Source of the DNA: DAOTTI01 sp034437795
GTDB lineage: Bacteria; Chloroflexota; UBA11872; UBA12225
Direction of reading: 5' to 3'
Length of the DNA stretch: 64,000 nt
Assembly (NCBI GenBank): GCA_034437795.1
Contig: DAOTTI010000189.1
Span: 1 to 64,000, forward strand
A program made the translations under genes and the position numbers. Of the stretch, positions 26,551 to 35,284 are shown one piece after another. The notes beneath the pieces are model-generated. The model saw only the letters and a program-made list of their open reading frames with translations. It searched no databases and was not told where the DNA came from. How positions within the stretch are numbered: the stretch's first letter is position 1; the number at the start of each line of letters is the position of its first letter.

Positions 26551-27366
26551 TCACACCCTCATGCCATTGCCCTCGTTCCCCTCTCCGTGTTGGAGCGGGG
26601 GTGGCGGGGCGAAGCCGCACGGTGGGGCCGGGTGGGGCAGGGGTGCGGCGCGGCCCCGGCCGAAGGGGGTGAGGTCGCTCCTCTCTCCCAGCGCGGCCCC
26701 GAACGGCAGCGGGAGCCGGCCGCCGGCGGCGTTGTGGGCCTGGCGCTGGGGCTCGGGCAGGCGGTAGCGAGTGGCGCAGCTCAATACGAGCCGCACGGCA
26801 GTCGGCAGGTCGACGCGATGCCCGATAGAGACATAGAGGGGCTTCACTCCCGGCCGCGTGCGCACCGCCGCACCGACGACCTCACCGCGGTCGAGGATCG
26901 GCGCGGTGGCGCCTCGCTCGTCCCCGAGGGGACCGTGGCGGCCGACCAGCAGGGACTTCGCCGAGCCAATAGTGGGGATATCTAGCCACAGTCCCAGGTG
27001 CGAGGCGATGCCGAGGCGCCTTTGGTGGGCGATGCCCTGCCCGTCCACGATCAGCAGGTCCGGCTTCAGGCGCAGCTTCGCGAACGCCTCCAGGATGGCC
27101 GGCGCCTCGCGGAACGAGAGCAGGCCAGGAACGTATGGGAAGCGGGTCGGCTGCTCCACCACGGCCACGTCGAGGAGCTCCAGGTCCGGGTAGCTCAGCA
27201 CGGCGATCGCGGCGCGGGTCACGTCGGGCGCGGGGAAGCCGGCGTCCACCCCGGCCACGCGCCGCACCTCGCCAAACGCGTTCTCACGGATGACGCGGGG
27301 CGCCAGGCGGCGCTGGATGGCCATTGCCTCCTCCGGCGTCACGTCCCAGCGATGTAGTTCAGACAT
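26551..27366 (-). CDS. nfi: Endonuclease V (deoxyinosine 3'-endonuclease) with repeat-derived tail
   Basis: 271 residues. Catalytic settings of endonuclease V are all present: VRRVAGVDAGFP (Asp), FPYVPGLLSFREAPAIL (the PYxPG wedge and Glu), LLIVDGQGIAHQRRLGIASHLG (Asp and helix), SAKSLLVG (Lys). It cleaves DNA one nucleotide 3' of deoxyinosine to start repair of deaminated adenine. The normal fold ends around residue 225. The remaining 45 residues (from GGRLPLPFG on) are Pro/Gly-rich and encoded by a dispersed GC-rich repeat also found near 40.5 kb, so they look acquired. Confidence 0.92.
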   Translation of the reverse strand: MSELHRWDVTPEEAMAIQRRLAPRVIRENAFGEVRRVAGVDAGFPAPDVTRAAIAVLSYPDLELLDVAVVEQPTRFPYVPGLLSFREAPAILEAFAKLRLKPDLLIVDGQGIAHQRRLGIASHLGLWLDIPTIGSAKSLLVGRHGPLGDERGATAPILDRGEVVGAAVRTRPGVKPLYVSIGHRVDLPTAVRLVLSCATRYRLPEPQRQAHNAAGGRLPLPFGAALGERSDLTPFGRGRAAPLPHPAPPCGFAPPPPLQHGEGNEGNGMRV

Positions 27367-27523
27367 GGCTCGAGCCAGGCTCTTTCACACGGGCCGGCGC
27401 GACGGCGGGCGCCCGTAGTGGCGCTGCCCCGCCGCCGCAGGCCGGCCGCTACCGGCGGACCGCGCCTGCCTTGACGTACGCGGCGCGATCCGGCTCGCCA
27501 TCGCCGTCTCGCTGGTGGCGCCG

Positions 27524-28666
27524 TTAGCGGCGGATCTCATTCGCCCTGATGTACTCCCAGTTAATGTCCTGGCCCAGGCCGGGGCGGGGCGACACGTGGA
27601 CGTAGCCCTGCTCGTCCATCGGATCGTCGAGGGCGTTGAGCCACGGCGCCGGCTGCTCGTAATCGAGGAAGGGGTGCAGCAGGCCGCGCTCGTAATACTC
27701 ACCGGGGATCCCCATGGCGCACAGGCAGTGGAGGTTCCCCGCGCCGCCGCCGTGGATCTCCAGGCGAACGCCGTGCGATTCGCACAGGTGGGCGATCTTC
27801 ATCACGGGGGTGATGCCGCCCACGTCGCCCACGCCGGCACGGCTGATATCCGACGCGCCCCGCACGATCCACTCGGCGCGGGTGAACATCTTGCCTTCGG
27901 CCGTCTCCGGCCCGACCACGGGGATGGACAGCTGCTGGGCCAGCCAGACGTACGACGAGATGCTGTGCTCGGCCATCGGCTCTTCGAACCAGTAGTAGTT
28001 GAGCTTCTCGAGCTCCTTCCCGATGTAGAGCGCCTCCTCGCGGCTGTAGTAGTGGTAGGAGTCGAGCATCAGCACCATGTCGTCGCCGACCGCCTCGCGG
28101 ACAGCGCGGCACACGGCCACGTCCAGCTTGGGATTGGGCGCGCCGGGGATGGGGGGCATGATGGGGTGGATCTTGAAAGCGGTGTAGCCCCGGCTCCGGC
28201 AGGCCACGGCAAAGCTGGCGTAGGCCTCCGGCGAGTTCAGGCCGCCTTCCATGTCGTCACCGCACATCGTGCTGGCGTACGCCTTCACTCGGTCTCGATA
28301 GGCGCCCAGGAGCTTGTAGACCGGCTGGTTGAAGTAGCGTCCGGCCAGGTCCCACAGGGCCATATCCACCACGCCAATGACGCGGTCGGACAGCATCCCC
28401 AGGTTCAAGCGCTGCCATTCCCGTAGGCGCTGCCAGAGCTTCTCGCGGTAAAACGGATCCTCCCCCAGGAGAGCCGGCTTGACCACACGCTGGATCACCT
28501 CTGGACTGGCGCCGAAGGCGTAGCCCTCGTGGCCATCGTCGGTGACGATCGTCACCAGGCACTGCCTGGCGTCATGCTCAGGGCCGGGGTGAGCGTGGCC
28601 CTCCTCATCCCGAACAATCCTGGACTGGTAGTGGAACAGGGTGGTGCGGACGTCGGCGATCTTCAT
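27524..28666 (-). CDS. Mandelate racemase / muconate lactonising enzyme family protein
   Basis: 380 residues from ATG 28666 (MKIADVRTTLFHYQ); the open frame upstream is antisense to other genes and unrelated. It has the enolase-superfamily barrel with Lys in FKIHPIMP, metal ligands Asp in LMLDSYHYYSRE, Glu in YYWFEEPMAEHS and Glu in VVGPETAEGK, and a His in LEIHGGGAGNLH. Such enzymes abstract a proton next to a carboxylate, and most in this subgroup dehydrate sugar acids. Length is normal. Divergent from the HD gene. A second, more DgoD-like member lies at 29477. Confidence 0.88.
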   Translation of the reverse strand: MKIADVRTTLFHYQSRIVRDEEGHAHPGPEHDARQCLVTIVTDDGHEGYAFGASPEVIQRVVKPALLGEDPFYREKLWQRLREWQRLNLGMLSDRVIGVVDMALWDLAGRYFNQPVYKLLGAYRDRVKAYASTMCGDDMEGGLNSPEAYASFAVACRSRGYTAFKIHPIMPPIPGAPNPKLDVAVCRAVREAVGDDMVLMLDSYHYYSREEALYIGKELEKLNYYWFEEPMAEHSISSYVWLAQQLSIPVVGPETAEGKMFTRAEWIVRGASDISRAGVGDVGGITPVMKIAHLCESHGVRLEIHGGGAGNLHCLCAMGIPGEYYERGLLHPFLDYEQPAPWLNALDDPMDEQGYVHVSPRPGLGQDINWEYIRANEIRR

Positions 28667-28807
28667 GACGTGACTGTACCCAGTCGTGCGGCTGGCACGG
28701 CGCGCGCCGGCGCGTGACGTCGTGATCGACCGCCCGCGCGTGCCTTCGGGAGGCCTCCCCCGGCGTAGCGCGCGCTGCGCCCCCGCCTGCGCGTTATCAT
28801 CCGCCAC

Positions 28808-29374
28808 ATGGCACGCACGTTGACGCGCGATGAGGCATGGCAGATCCTGACCGAGTTCACCCAGGCGCCGGCGCTGATCCGCCACGCCCTGGCCGTCGAG
28901 GCGGCGATGCGGGCCCAGGCGCAGCGCTTCGGCGAAGATCCAGAGTACTGGGGCATCGTCGGCCTGCTCCACGACTTCGACTTCGAGCGCCATCCGACGG
29001 CAGACGAGCACCCCTTCGCCGGCGCGCAGATCCTGCGCGAGCGGGGGTACCCTGAGCTGGCTGAGGACATCCTCTCGCACGCCACCTACAGCGGGGTCCC
29101 TCGCGATACCGCCCTGCGCAAGGCGCTCTACGCCGTAGACGAGCTGACGGGGTTCATCACCGCCGTGGCGCTCGTCCGCCCCACCAAGAGCCTCTCTGAT
29201 GTCGAGCCGTCGTCGGTGCGCAGGAAGATGAAGGATAAGGCCTTTGCCCGCGCCGTGAACCGCGAGGACATCATCAAGGGGGCGGAGGAGCTGGGCGTGG
29301 ACCTGGACGAGCACATCCGCTTCGTCACCGAGTCGCTCAAGCCGGTGGCGAAGGAGCTCGGCCTCAATCCCTGA
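28808..29374 (+). CDS. HD-domain hydrolase
   Basis: 188 residues. Metal-binding layout of an HD phosphohydrolase: His in IRHALAVEAAM, the HD pair in GLLHDFDFERHP, and His in DEHPFAGAQIL and LSHATYSG. The C-terminal part (RRKMKDKAFARAVNREDI) is a helical segment typical of the small single-domain subfamily often annotated HDIG. Relatives hydrolyse phosphate esters of nucleotides; the substrate is not evident. The next gene starts about 100 bp on, after a tandem repeat. Confidence 0.85.
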   Translation: MARTLTRDEAWQILTEFTQAPALIRHALAVEAAMRAQAQRFGEDPEYWGIVGLLHDFDFERHPTADEHPFAGAQILRERGYPELAEDILSHATYSGVPRDTALRKALYAVDELTGFITAVALVRPTKSLSDVEPSSVRRKMKDKAFARAVNREDIIKGAEELGVDLDEHIRFVTESLKPVAKELGLNP

Positions 29375-29395
29375 TGCACGCGGATGGTCGTGCAC

Positions 29396-29475
29396 AAGCT
29401 GGGGCGACACCAAGCTGGGGCGACACCAAGCTGGGGCGACACCAAACTGGGGCGACACCAAGCTGGGGAGGCACA
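29396..29475 (+). repeat. Five tandem copies of a 16-bp repeat upstream of a dehydratase gene
   Basis: Unit AAGCTGGGGCGACACC in units 1-3, one base changed in unit 4, and a diverged unit 5 (AAGCTGGGGAGGCACA) whose GGGGAGG serves as the ribosome site 7 nt before ATG 29477. The array fills almost the whole gap between the HD gene and the dehydratase. Confidence 0.95.
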
Positions 29476-29476
29476 C

Positions 29477-30613
29477 ATGAAGATCACCGAGATCAAGACG
29501 TACGTCATGGAAAGCCCGGGCCGCGAGTACGTGTTCGTCAAGGTCATGACGGACGAGGGGATCCACGGCTGGGGCGAGGGCACGCTGGAGATGAAGCAAG
29601 GCACGGTGGTCGCGGCCGTGCGGGACCTGCAGGGCTTCGTCATCGGCGAAGACCCGACGCGGATCGATTACCTGTGGCAGCGGATGTACCGCCACGGGTT
29701 CTGGCGCGGGGGCGTGGCGATCCTTTCGGCCATCTCCGCCATCGAGCAGGCCCTGTGGGACATCACGGGGAAGGCCTACGGCCAGCCCGTCTACAAGCTC
29801 CTGGGCGGCGCGGTGCGGGATTACATTCCCTGCTACACCCACTGCGGCGATCCCGAGCGGGCGCTACAGCTGATGGAGGACGGATGGCGGGCCTTCAAGT
29901 TCGGACCCCGCGGCCGGCGTGGCGGCAGCAACGTGGTGGACGAGCGGGAGCTGGTGCGCGAGACGGCGAAGGCGTATGAGCGGATGCGCCAGGCCTGCGG
30001 CGACGACGTGGAGCTGATGTGCGACGTCCACGGCCGCCTGCGCCCAGCGGCCGCGATCCGCCTGGGTAAGGCGCTCGAGCCATACGACCTGCTCTTCCTG
30101 GAGGAGCCGGTGCCGCCGGACAACATCCAGAGCCTGCGCCTGGTGCGCGAGGCGGGATTGTCCATGGACCTGGCGACCGGCGAGCGGGCGTTCACCAAGT
30201 GGGGCTTTCGCGAGCTGATCGAGCAGCAGCTGGTCGACGTGATCCAGCCGGACCTCTGCCATGACGGGGGCATCAAGGAGACCCTCAAGATCGGGGCCAT
30301 GGCCGAGACCTACCACATCCTGGTGGCGCCCCATAACCCGAATGGCCCCGTGGGGACGGCGGCGTCGGTGCACGTCGCGGCCGTGATGCCCAACTTTCGC
30401 ATCCTGGAGTACGCGCTCTCCCCAACGCGGGACGCCTGCCAGGCGGCGAGCGAGGCCGAGTGCTTCAAGGCCCGTAACGGCCGCATCGAGCTGCCGCGCC
30501 GGCCTGGGCTGGGCATCGAACTGGACGAGGAATACCTGGAGGCGCACCCTTACCAGGGCGTGAAGCTGTGGCCGGGCTTGCGCTACGCCGACGGGGGCAT
30601 CGCCGATGTGTAA
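29477..30613 (+). CDS. Galactonate dehydratase-like enolase-superfamily enzyme
   Basis: 378 residues from ATG 29477. Marks: KVMTDEGIHGWGEGTLE at the N-terminal capping domain, Lys in FKFGPRGRRG, metal ligands Asp in LMCDVHGRLRP, Glu in LLFLEEPVPPDN, Glu in ATGERAFTKWGF, and the general base His in VAPHNPNGPVG. The APHNPNGPVGTAASVH block is typical of galactonate dehydratase (DgoD) and close relatives, which convert an aldonate to its 2-keto-3-deoxy form. The sugar-acid specificity is inferred only from these motifs. The start codon sits directly behind the 16-bp tandem array. Confidence 0.9.
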   Translation: MKITEIKTYVMESPGREYVFVKVMTDEGIHGWGEGTLEMKQGTVVAAVRDLQGFVIGEDPTRIDYLWQRMYRHGFWRGGVAILSAISAIEQALWDITGKAYGQPVYKLLGGAVRDYIPCYTHCGDPERALQLMEDGWRAFKFGPRGRRGGSNVVDERELVRETAKAYERMRQACGDDVELMCDVHGRLRPAAAIRLGKALEPYDLLFLEEPVPPDNIQSLRLVREAGLSMDLATGERAFTKWGFRELIEQQLVDVIQPDLCHDGGIKETLKIGAMAETYHILVAPHNPNGPVGTAASVHVAAVMPNFRILEYALSPTRDACQAASEAECFKARNGRIELPRRPGLGIELDEEYLEAHPYQGVKLWPGLRYADGGIADV

Positions 30614-30793
30614 GGACGCGGCGAGAGTGGAGGCGGCCGGCGCTCCCTATGCGGGGCGTATCCAGCGCGCTCCTTCCGGCCGGCCGGCGCGGGGGGGAGC
30701 AGCGCCGGCACCCCGGAGGCATCCCGCCGCGCCACCATGGAAGCGGTTCGCCTCCACCCAAGCCTGCCGGTCCTCCGGGGCCGATGAGTAGTC

Positions 30794-31312
30794 ATGGCCA
30801 GACCACGGTTCCACCTGCTGGCCACGGCGCCCCTGGCCTGGGCGCTGTACCGGCGGCTGGGGATGGCCGCGGCCGCCGGCGCGGTCGCCAGCGGCGTGCT
30901 GATCGACGGCGACCACCTCGTCGATTACCTGTGGACCAGGTGGCGTAAGCAGAAGAGCCACTACTTTGCGCCCCTGCACGCCTGGGAGCTTGCCACGGCG
31001 GCCCTGGTTCTGGCAGCGCTGGTCTGGCAGGCCGGTACAGACGGCAAGCCCCGCCCCCGATCCGTTCGGGGCCGGCAGAGCCGGCCGGCGCGCTCCCTAC
31101 CGGTGGGGCGCGCGCGGGCGCTGCTCACGGGGCTGGCGGCGGGCTGGTGGCTGCACCTGGTGCAGGACGTGCTCACAAACCGCCCCGAGCACTGGGGCAC
31201 CTATACCCTCTTCTTCCGCGCCTCACGCGGCTTTGCGCGCCACGCCACCGGCTGGGCGAACCACCGGTCCTTCCACGACTGGAGCCATCGCCCGTGGTAC
31301 GAGTGGTTCTGA
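30794..31312 (+). CDS. Integral membrane protein, possible DUF457/YdjM-like hydrolase
   Basis: 172 residues with several hydrophobic stretches (LATAPLAWALYRRLGMAAAA, ELATAALVLAALVW, LTGLAAGWWLHLVQDVL). Conserved-looking polar residues lie at their edges: SGVLIDGDHLVDYL, LHAWE, WWLHLVQDVLTN and NHRSFHDWSH. This D-H / H / H-x-x-x-D pattern is that of membrane-bound metal-dependent hydrolases of the YdjM/DUF457 kind, but the match is by eye and not certain. A Pro/Arg-rich loop (residues 83-103) separates the second and third helices. Confidence 0.6.
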   Translation: MARPRFHLLATAPLAWALYRRLGMAAAAGAVASGVLIDGDHLVDYLWTRWRKQKSHYFAPLHAWELATAALVLAALVWQAGTDGKPRPRSVRGRQSRPARSLPVGRARALLTGLAAGWWLHLVQDVLTNRPEHWGTYTLFFRASRGFARHATGWANHRSFHDWSHRPWYEWF

Positions 31313-31547
31313 CCGGAGCACTGCTCCGGCTGCCGTACGGCGGTCGCCCAGGCAGGCTGCCGGCTGCAAGGAGGACTGGGACACAGGGCGGGCACGGTGG
31401 CCTCCCGGCCCCGGCGTACGGCCACGCTGGCTGCCGCGTGCCGTAGGGGGCCCCATTCACGACGCGACAGGTCCTATAATGGCCGGCAGCGCGACACAGC
31501 CGGCCGGAGGACGGTGGCCGGGCGAGGACGCTAGAGGAGAGGTGACA

Positions 31548-32297
31548 ATGGTTACGGCAGACGTGAGGGTGCTGAAGGCGCGGGCCGTCTTTCGCGGCCC
31601 TGGCCCGCAGGTGAACGGCCTGGAGGCCGTGCCCGAGGGACTGTGGGTATCTGACCAGATCGACAACCGGACGTATCTGGTCGATTACGAGGGCAGGATC
31701 CTGACCAGCTTTCCCAGCCCGGCGCGTAACGCCAGCGGGACCAGCTTCGGCGCGGGCTCGGTGTGGGTCGCATCCAACACGCGGCCAGCGATGATCTTCC
31801 GCCACGATCCGCAGACCGGCCACTGCACCGCCTGCGTGATCCTGCCGGACGCGGATCGCGGGGGCGTGCACGGTATCCAGTGGCGGCCGTATGAGCTGGG
31901 GATCCAGCCTCCCGCGCCGCCGGCGCCCAGGGGAGAGCTGCACCCGACCGCCCCCGCGGGGAAGTTGCACGCGGGGCCGGGCGTGAGCGGGACCCTGTGG
32001 GTCACCCGCCCGGGCACGCTGATCATCCAGCACATCGACGCCGAGACGGGAGAGCTGCTCGGCCAGATCCCATTCCCTGCCGCGCGCTCGCACGGCATGT
32101 ACTGGGACGAGCAGGACCAGACCCTCAACGTGGCGGAGACGAACCACGGCCACGTCTACAAGCTGCACCCGTTGACCGGCGAGGTGCTGGATGAGTGGCG
32201 CATCGAAGGGGCAGAGGTGCACGGCATGACGCGCAGCGCCGACGGCCGGATCTGGATCGGAGACGCTTCCAGCAAGATGATCTACGTGGTGGATTAG
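31548..32297 (+). CDS. Beta-propeller protein (SMP-30/virginiamycin B lyase-like fold)
   Basis: 249 residues from ATG 31548, chosen because GGAGAGG lies just upstream; the open frame continues far upstream without meaning. Repeated blades are visible: VPEGLWVSDQIDNRTYLVDYEG, SFGAGSVWVASNTRPAMI, GTLWVTRPGTLIIQHIDAETG, EQDQTLNVAETNHGHVYKL and GRIWIGDASSKMIYVVD. This is the pattern of NHL or Vgb-type propellers. There is no signal peptide. It ends 13 bp before the DUF5069 gene and is probably co-transcribed with it. Enzymatic or binding role unknown. Confidence 0.75.
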   Translation: MVTADVRVLKARAVFRGPGPQVNGLEAVPEGLWVSDQIDNRTYLVDYEGRILTSFPSPARNASGTSFGAGSVWVASNTRPAMIFRHDPQTGHCTACVILPDADRGGVHGIQWRPYELGIQPPAPPAPRGELHPTAPAGKLHAGPGVSGTLWVTRPGTLIIQHIDAETGELLGQIPFPAARSHGMYWDEQDQTLNVAETNHGHVYKLHPLTGEVLDEWRIEGAEVHGMTRSADGRIWIGDASSKMIYVVD

Positions 32298-32310
32298 GAG
32301 GCGAGGAAGC

Positions 32311-32772
32311 ATGGACCTGACGAAGCAACCCCCGCGCAGCCCCTACGATGAGCTGGGCGGGATCACGTTTCTGCCACGCTCGATCGACAAGATGCGTGCC
32401 TACATCGCCGGTACGGTGGGAGCCTACAACGCTAAAAGCGGCTACAGCGTTGAGCTCTTCAAGCTCTTCGGCGTCACCGCCGACGAGTTCGAGCAGATCG
32501 TGCGCGAGCACCCAACGGACGAAGGGGTGCTCAACGCGCTGCTAACGCGCAAGCGCCTCAGCCAGGAAGAGATCGAGGAGTGGAACCGGCGCTCCATCAA
32601 CCGCATGCCGGCAGACGAGGCAGGATGGGCCCGCCACTGGCGGATGCTGGAGGATGCCGGCTACGGCCACCGGCGGGACATCGTCACCATGTACGACCGC
32701 CTGGACCTGGACGATGGCCGCGAGGTGCCCGTCGGCGGACGGCCACATCCGCTCAAAGCGGCGCGTGCCTGA
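32311..32772 (+). CDS. DUF5069 family protein (copy 1)
   Basis: 153 residues after a strong GGAGGCGAGGAAGC ribosome site. The opening DLTKQPPRSPYDELGG and FLPRSIDKMRAYIAGTVGAYN, then LFKLFGVTADEFEQIV, are the DUF5069 pattern as I know it. The family is small, soluble and of unknown function. A shorter paralogue lies at 38224 beside the MaoC gene. It is probably co-transcribed with the propeller gene just upstream. Confidence 0.8.
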   Translation: MDLTKQPPRSPYDELGGITFLPRSIDKMRAYIAGTVGAYNAKSGYSVELFKLFGVTADEFEQIVREHPTDEGVLNALLTRKRLSQEEIEEWNRRSINRMPADEAGWARHWRMLEDAGYGHRRDIVTMYDRLDLDDGREVPVGGRPHPLKAARA

Positions 32773-32979
32773 ATGCCTCTACACTCTGGAGCCACAGCCT
32801 GGGTTCTTCCTGGCCGACGATCAGTTCCCTCTCCCACAGCGAGAGGGGTAGGGCGATGGCTCCGCTCATGATTAGGCCAGGATAGTCCCTCGTAGCCCAC
32901 CGTTTCCCCTCTCCGCGTCTCCGCGTCTCCGCGTGGGAGCAGGGGGCGAAGGGGGGCGGCGTTTTCCGCGGAACTCACG
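32773..32979. repeat. Intergenic REP-like and CTCCGCGT repeats
   Basis: Between convergent genes. It has one REP-like block (CCCTCTCCCACAGCGAGAGG then AGGGCGATGGCTCCGC) near 32827-32866 and three tandem CTCCGCGT octamers near 32910-32935. The first block recurs near 40370. It could terminate both genes. Confidence 0.5.
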
Positions 32980-33876
32980 TCAGGCGCCGATGGACGCCAG
33001 CAGATGCTCGATGAAGGCGGGGGCGTCCAGGTCGACGCTGACTTCCGCCGTAGGGGGCGCGCGCTCGTCCACGCGTAGGTGCACCAGGCGATCGGCGTAC
33101 GAGGGGCGCAGGGCCACCGGCCGCATCACGAGATACCGGCCGGTGTAGGCCAGCGTCAGCGAGAGCGGATCGTACATGGCGGTGTCGGCGCGGGGCTTGA
33201 GCGTCATGTAGCGCTCAAGCTGCTCCGCGGCGGCACGGCAGGCCGGTGAGCCGGCGCGAAGGCGGGGCAGGTGGGCATAGCCGATGCGCGCGCGGCTGGT
33301 GACGTCGTACGTGCCGATCTTGAGCGGCGCGCCGCTCTCCAGCACCAGGCGGGTGGCCGGCGGATCCGAGTTGAAGTTGAACTCGCCCTTCTCGGCGTCC
33401 GTCCCCAAGCGGCCGCCCATCAGGATCAGGCTGCGCAGCCGGCGCGGGAGGTCCGGCGCGCGTCGGAAGGCGTCACCCACGTTGGTCAGTGGACCGATGG
33501 CCACCAGCACCGGTGGTTCGGGGCAGGCGCGGACGGTCTCGATCAGCACGTCCACGGCGCCGGCGCGGGCGATCCCGCCGCCGAGCGTCTCCCATTCGTC
33601 AGAGCCAGGCGGCCCCACGAAGCCGAGGGCAGAGCTGAGGCGCTCTCCGGGATCCCGCCCGCCCAGCGTCGTCCGGTGGCCGGCGGCGACCGGCACGGCA
33701 TCCTTGCCAATCATGGCCAGGAACTTGCGGGCCACGCGCGCCTTGTATTCGGTATCGCCGTGCACGGTGGTGACGCCGAGCAGGTGAAGCTCTGGCCGCA
33801 GGGCGGCCAGCAGCAGGGCGAACACGTCGTCGACGTCATCGCCGATATCGGTATCAAGGATGAGCGGTATAGGCAT
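32980..33876 (-). CDS. Inosine/uridine-preferring nucleoside hydrolase
   Basis: 298 residues. It begins IPLILDTDIGDDVDDVFALL, the D-T-D-x-G-x-D-D-x-D calcium-binding signature, and has VLVAIGPLTNVGDAFRR and LILMGGRLGTDAEKGEFNFNSDPPAT, the usual ribose-binding Asn/Glu region. It splits the N-glycosidic bond of ribonucleosides, releasing ribose and base for salvage. Normal length. No signal peptide, so probably cytoplasmic. Divergent from the fabG-like gene with 143 bp between. Confidence 0.93.
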   Translation of the reverse strand: MPIPLILDTDIGDDVDDVFALLLAALRPELHLLGVTTVHGDTEYKARVARKFLAMIGKDAVPVAAGHRTTLGGRDPGERLSSALGFVGPPGSDEWETLGGGIARAGAVDVLIETVRACPEPPVLVAIGPLTNVGDAFRRAPDLPRRLRSLILMGGRLGTDAEKGEFNFNSDPPATRLVLESGAPLKIGTYDVTSRARIGYAHLPRLRAGSPACRAAAEQLERYMTLKPRADTAMYDPLSLTLAYTGRYLVMRPVALRPSYADRLVHLRVDERAPPTAEVSVDLDAPAFIEHLLASIGA

Positions 33877-34019
33877 AGCCGACCTTCAGCGTATGGTGAG
33901 GGACAGGGGCTCGACGGCCAGCGCCGCCGATTGTAGAGGAGCGGGGCACGGCCGGGTACCATCAGCCAGGACGGCGGCGCCGGCGGCGTGCGGCGGCCGC
34001 GGAACCGCGCGAGGAGCAC

Positions 34020-34799
34020 GTGAAGGCAGAAGCTGGTGAGTTCAGGGCGCAGGTAGCGGTCGTGACCGGCGGCAGCCGCGGCATTGGCCGCGCCATCGCG
34101 CTGGCGTTCGCCCGCCACGGCGCACGCGGCGTCGTGATCGGCTATCAGGGGAACGCCCCCGCCGCCGACGAGACGGTGGACCACCTGCGGGCGCTGGGGT
34201 GCGAGGGCGAGGCCCTGGCCGGCGACATCGCCAGGCCCGAGACCGCCAAGGCCCTGGCCAGGCTGGCCGTGGCCCGCTGGGGGCGCCTGGACGCCTGGGT
34301 AAACAATGCGGGGGTGACAGCCGACGGCCCGTTCCTGCGCATGCCAGAGCCTCGCTGGCGGCGCGTGCTGGACACGAACCTGGAGGGCACCCGCCACGGC
34401 TGCAGCGCCGCCCTCTCGGTCATGTTCCGCCAGCGCGCCGGCGCCATCGTGAACGTGACCAGCGTGGTGGGCCTGGTTGGGAACAGCGGCCAGGCCAACT
34501 ACGCCGCCGCGAAGGCGGCCGTGACCGGTCTGACCCGCGCCCTGGCCGTTGACTTCGGGCGACGCGGGGTGCGGATCAACGCCGTCGCCCCCGGCTACAT
34601 TGAGACCGACCTGACGCAAGACCTGTCCGCTCCGGCCAGACAGGCGCTGCTCGAACGCGTACCCCTGGGCCGGCTCGGGCGGGTCGAGGACGTGGCCGAG
34701 CTAGTGGTCTTCCTGTGCAGCGAGCGGGCATCATACATCACCGGCTGCACCTTTGTGGTTGATGGGGGGCTGACCGCGGGCCTGCGCCTGGGGCCCTGA
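34020..34799 (+). CDS. fabG: 3-oxoacyl-ACP reductase-type SDR (FabG-like)
   Basis: 259 residues from GTG 34020 with GAGGAGC upstream. Classical SDR: AVVTGGSRGIGRAIALAFARHGA (cofactor loop), NNAGVT, catalytic Ser in VNVTSVVGLVGNSGQANYAAAKAAV with Tyr-x-x-x-Lys, and NAVAPGYIETDLT with the FabG-like C-terminus SYITGCTFVVDGGL. It reduces beta-ketoacyl groups with NADPH. The run fabG, fabF, methyltransferase, MaoC dehydratase on one strand supports a role in acyl-chain synthesis, perhaps for a special lipid, since acyl carrier protein and fabD are absent. Confidence 0.85.
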   Translation: MKAEAGEFRAQVAVVTGGSRGIGRAIALAFARHGARGVVIGYQGNAPAADETVDHLRALGCEGEALAGDIARPETAKALARLAVARWGRLDAWVNNAGVTADGPFLRMPEPRWRRVLDTNLEGTRHGCSAALSVMFRQRAGAIVNVTSVVGLVGNSGQANYAAAKAAVTGLTRALAVDFGRRGVRINAVAPGYIETDLTQDLSAPARQALLERVPLGRLGRVEDVAELVVFLCSERASYITGCTFVVDGGLTAGLRLGP

Positions 34800-34985
34800 C
34801 CAGCCGCAGGCGGGGCCCGGGCGCCCCTCATCGGCTCCTGGAGCGGCTCAGGACCGCCCTGTCTCGCAGCCAGCGGAGGCCAGCCCGGATGATGGGCAAG
34901 CGGCGCCCACACCCTCGCCCAGGGTTCCCACCGGAGGCGGGACGACCAAAGAGAGACGACGCGTCGCTCGACGTGCATAATCCAG

Positions 34986-35073
34986 GCTAAGTATCCGCTG
35001 GTATGTTCGCGTCGCCCTGTCCATCGATGCCCGGCCATCCTATCCCGCACGAACATACCAGCGCCGACTTAGC
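34986..35073. repeat. 88-bp interrupted inverted repeat between fabG and fabF
   Basis: Left arm GCTAAGT, 3-nt gap ATC, CGCTGGTATGTTCG; right arm CGAACATACCAGCG, 3-nt gap CCG, ACTTAGC; spacer 40 nt. Both matching blocks pair perfectly (14 and 7 bp). It sits in a 485-bp gap otherwise without features, about 210 bp before fabF. It could be a small mobile element, a long RNA hairpin or a binding site. Confidence 0.85.
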
Positions 35074-35284
35074 GCGAGGTCCGGGCAGCGCGGCTGCGAT
35101 CGCGGTAGGGCGAATGGGACCTGCTTCGGGGCGTCGCCGTGAGGCACCAGAGAGGAAGCGGTATCCTATGGGGCTGAGCACGCGAGCTTGTAAGCGAGCC
35201 GGCGCGGCGGGAAGCGACCGTGCGCGCGTGGGGTTTCCACGCGGGGCAGCGGGGCACCTCCTCGCGCCGGACAGGTAGATCGGG

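Noticed and set aside
29396..29475. CRISPR array
   Set aside because: The 16-bp units are directly adjacent with no spacers and no cas gene is near.
30966..31547. Upstream part of the frame leading to the propeller gene
   Set aside because: Overlaps the membrane protein gene in another frame and has Arg/Pro-rich noise; ATG 31548 has the ribosome site.
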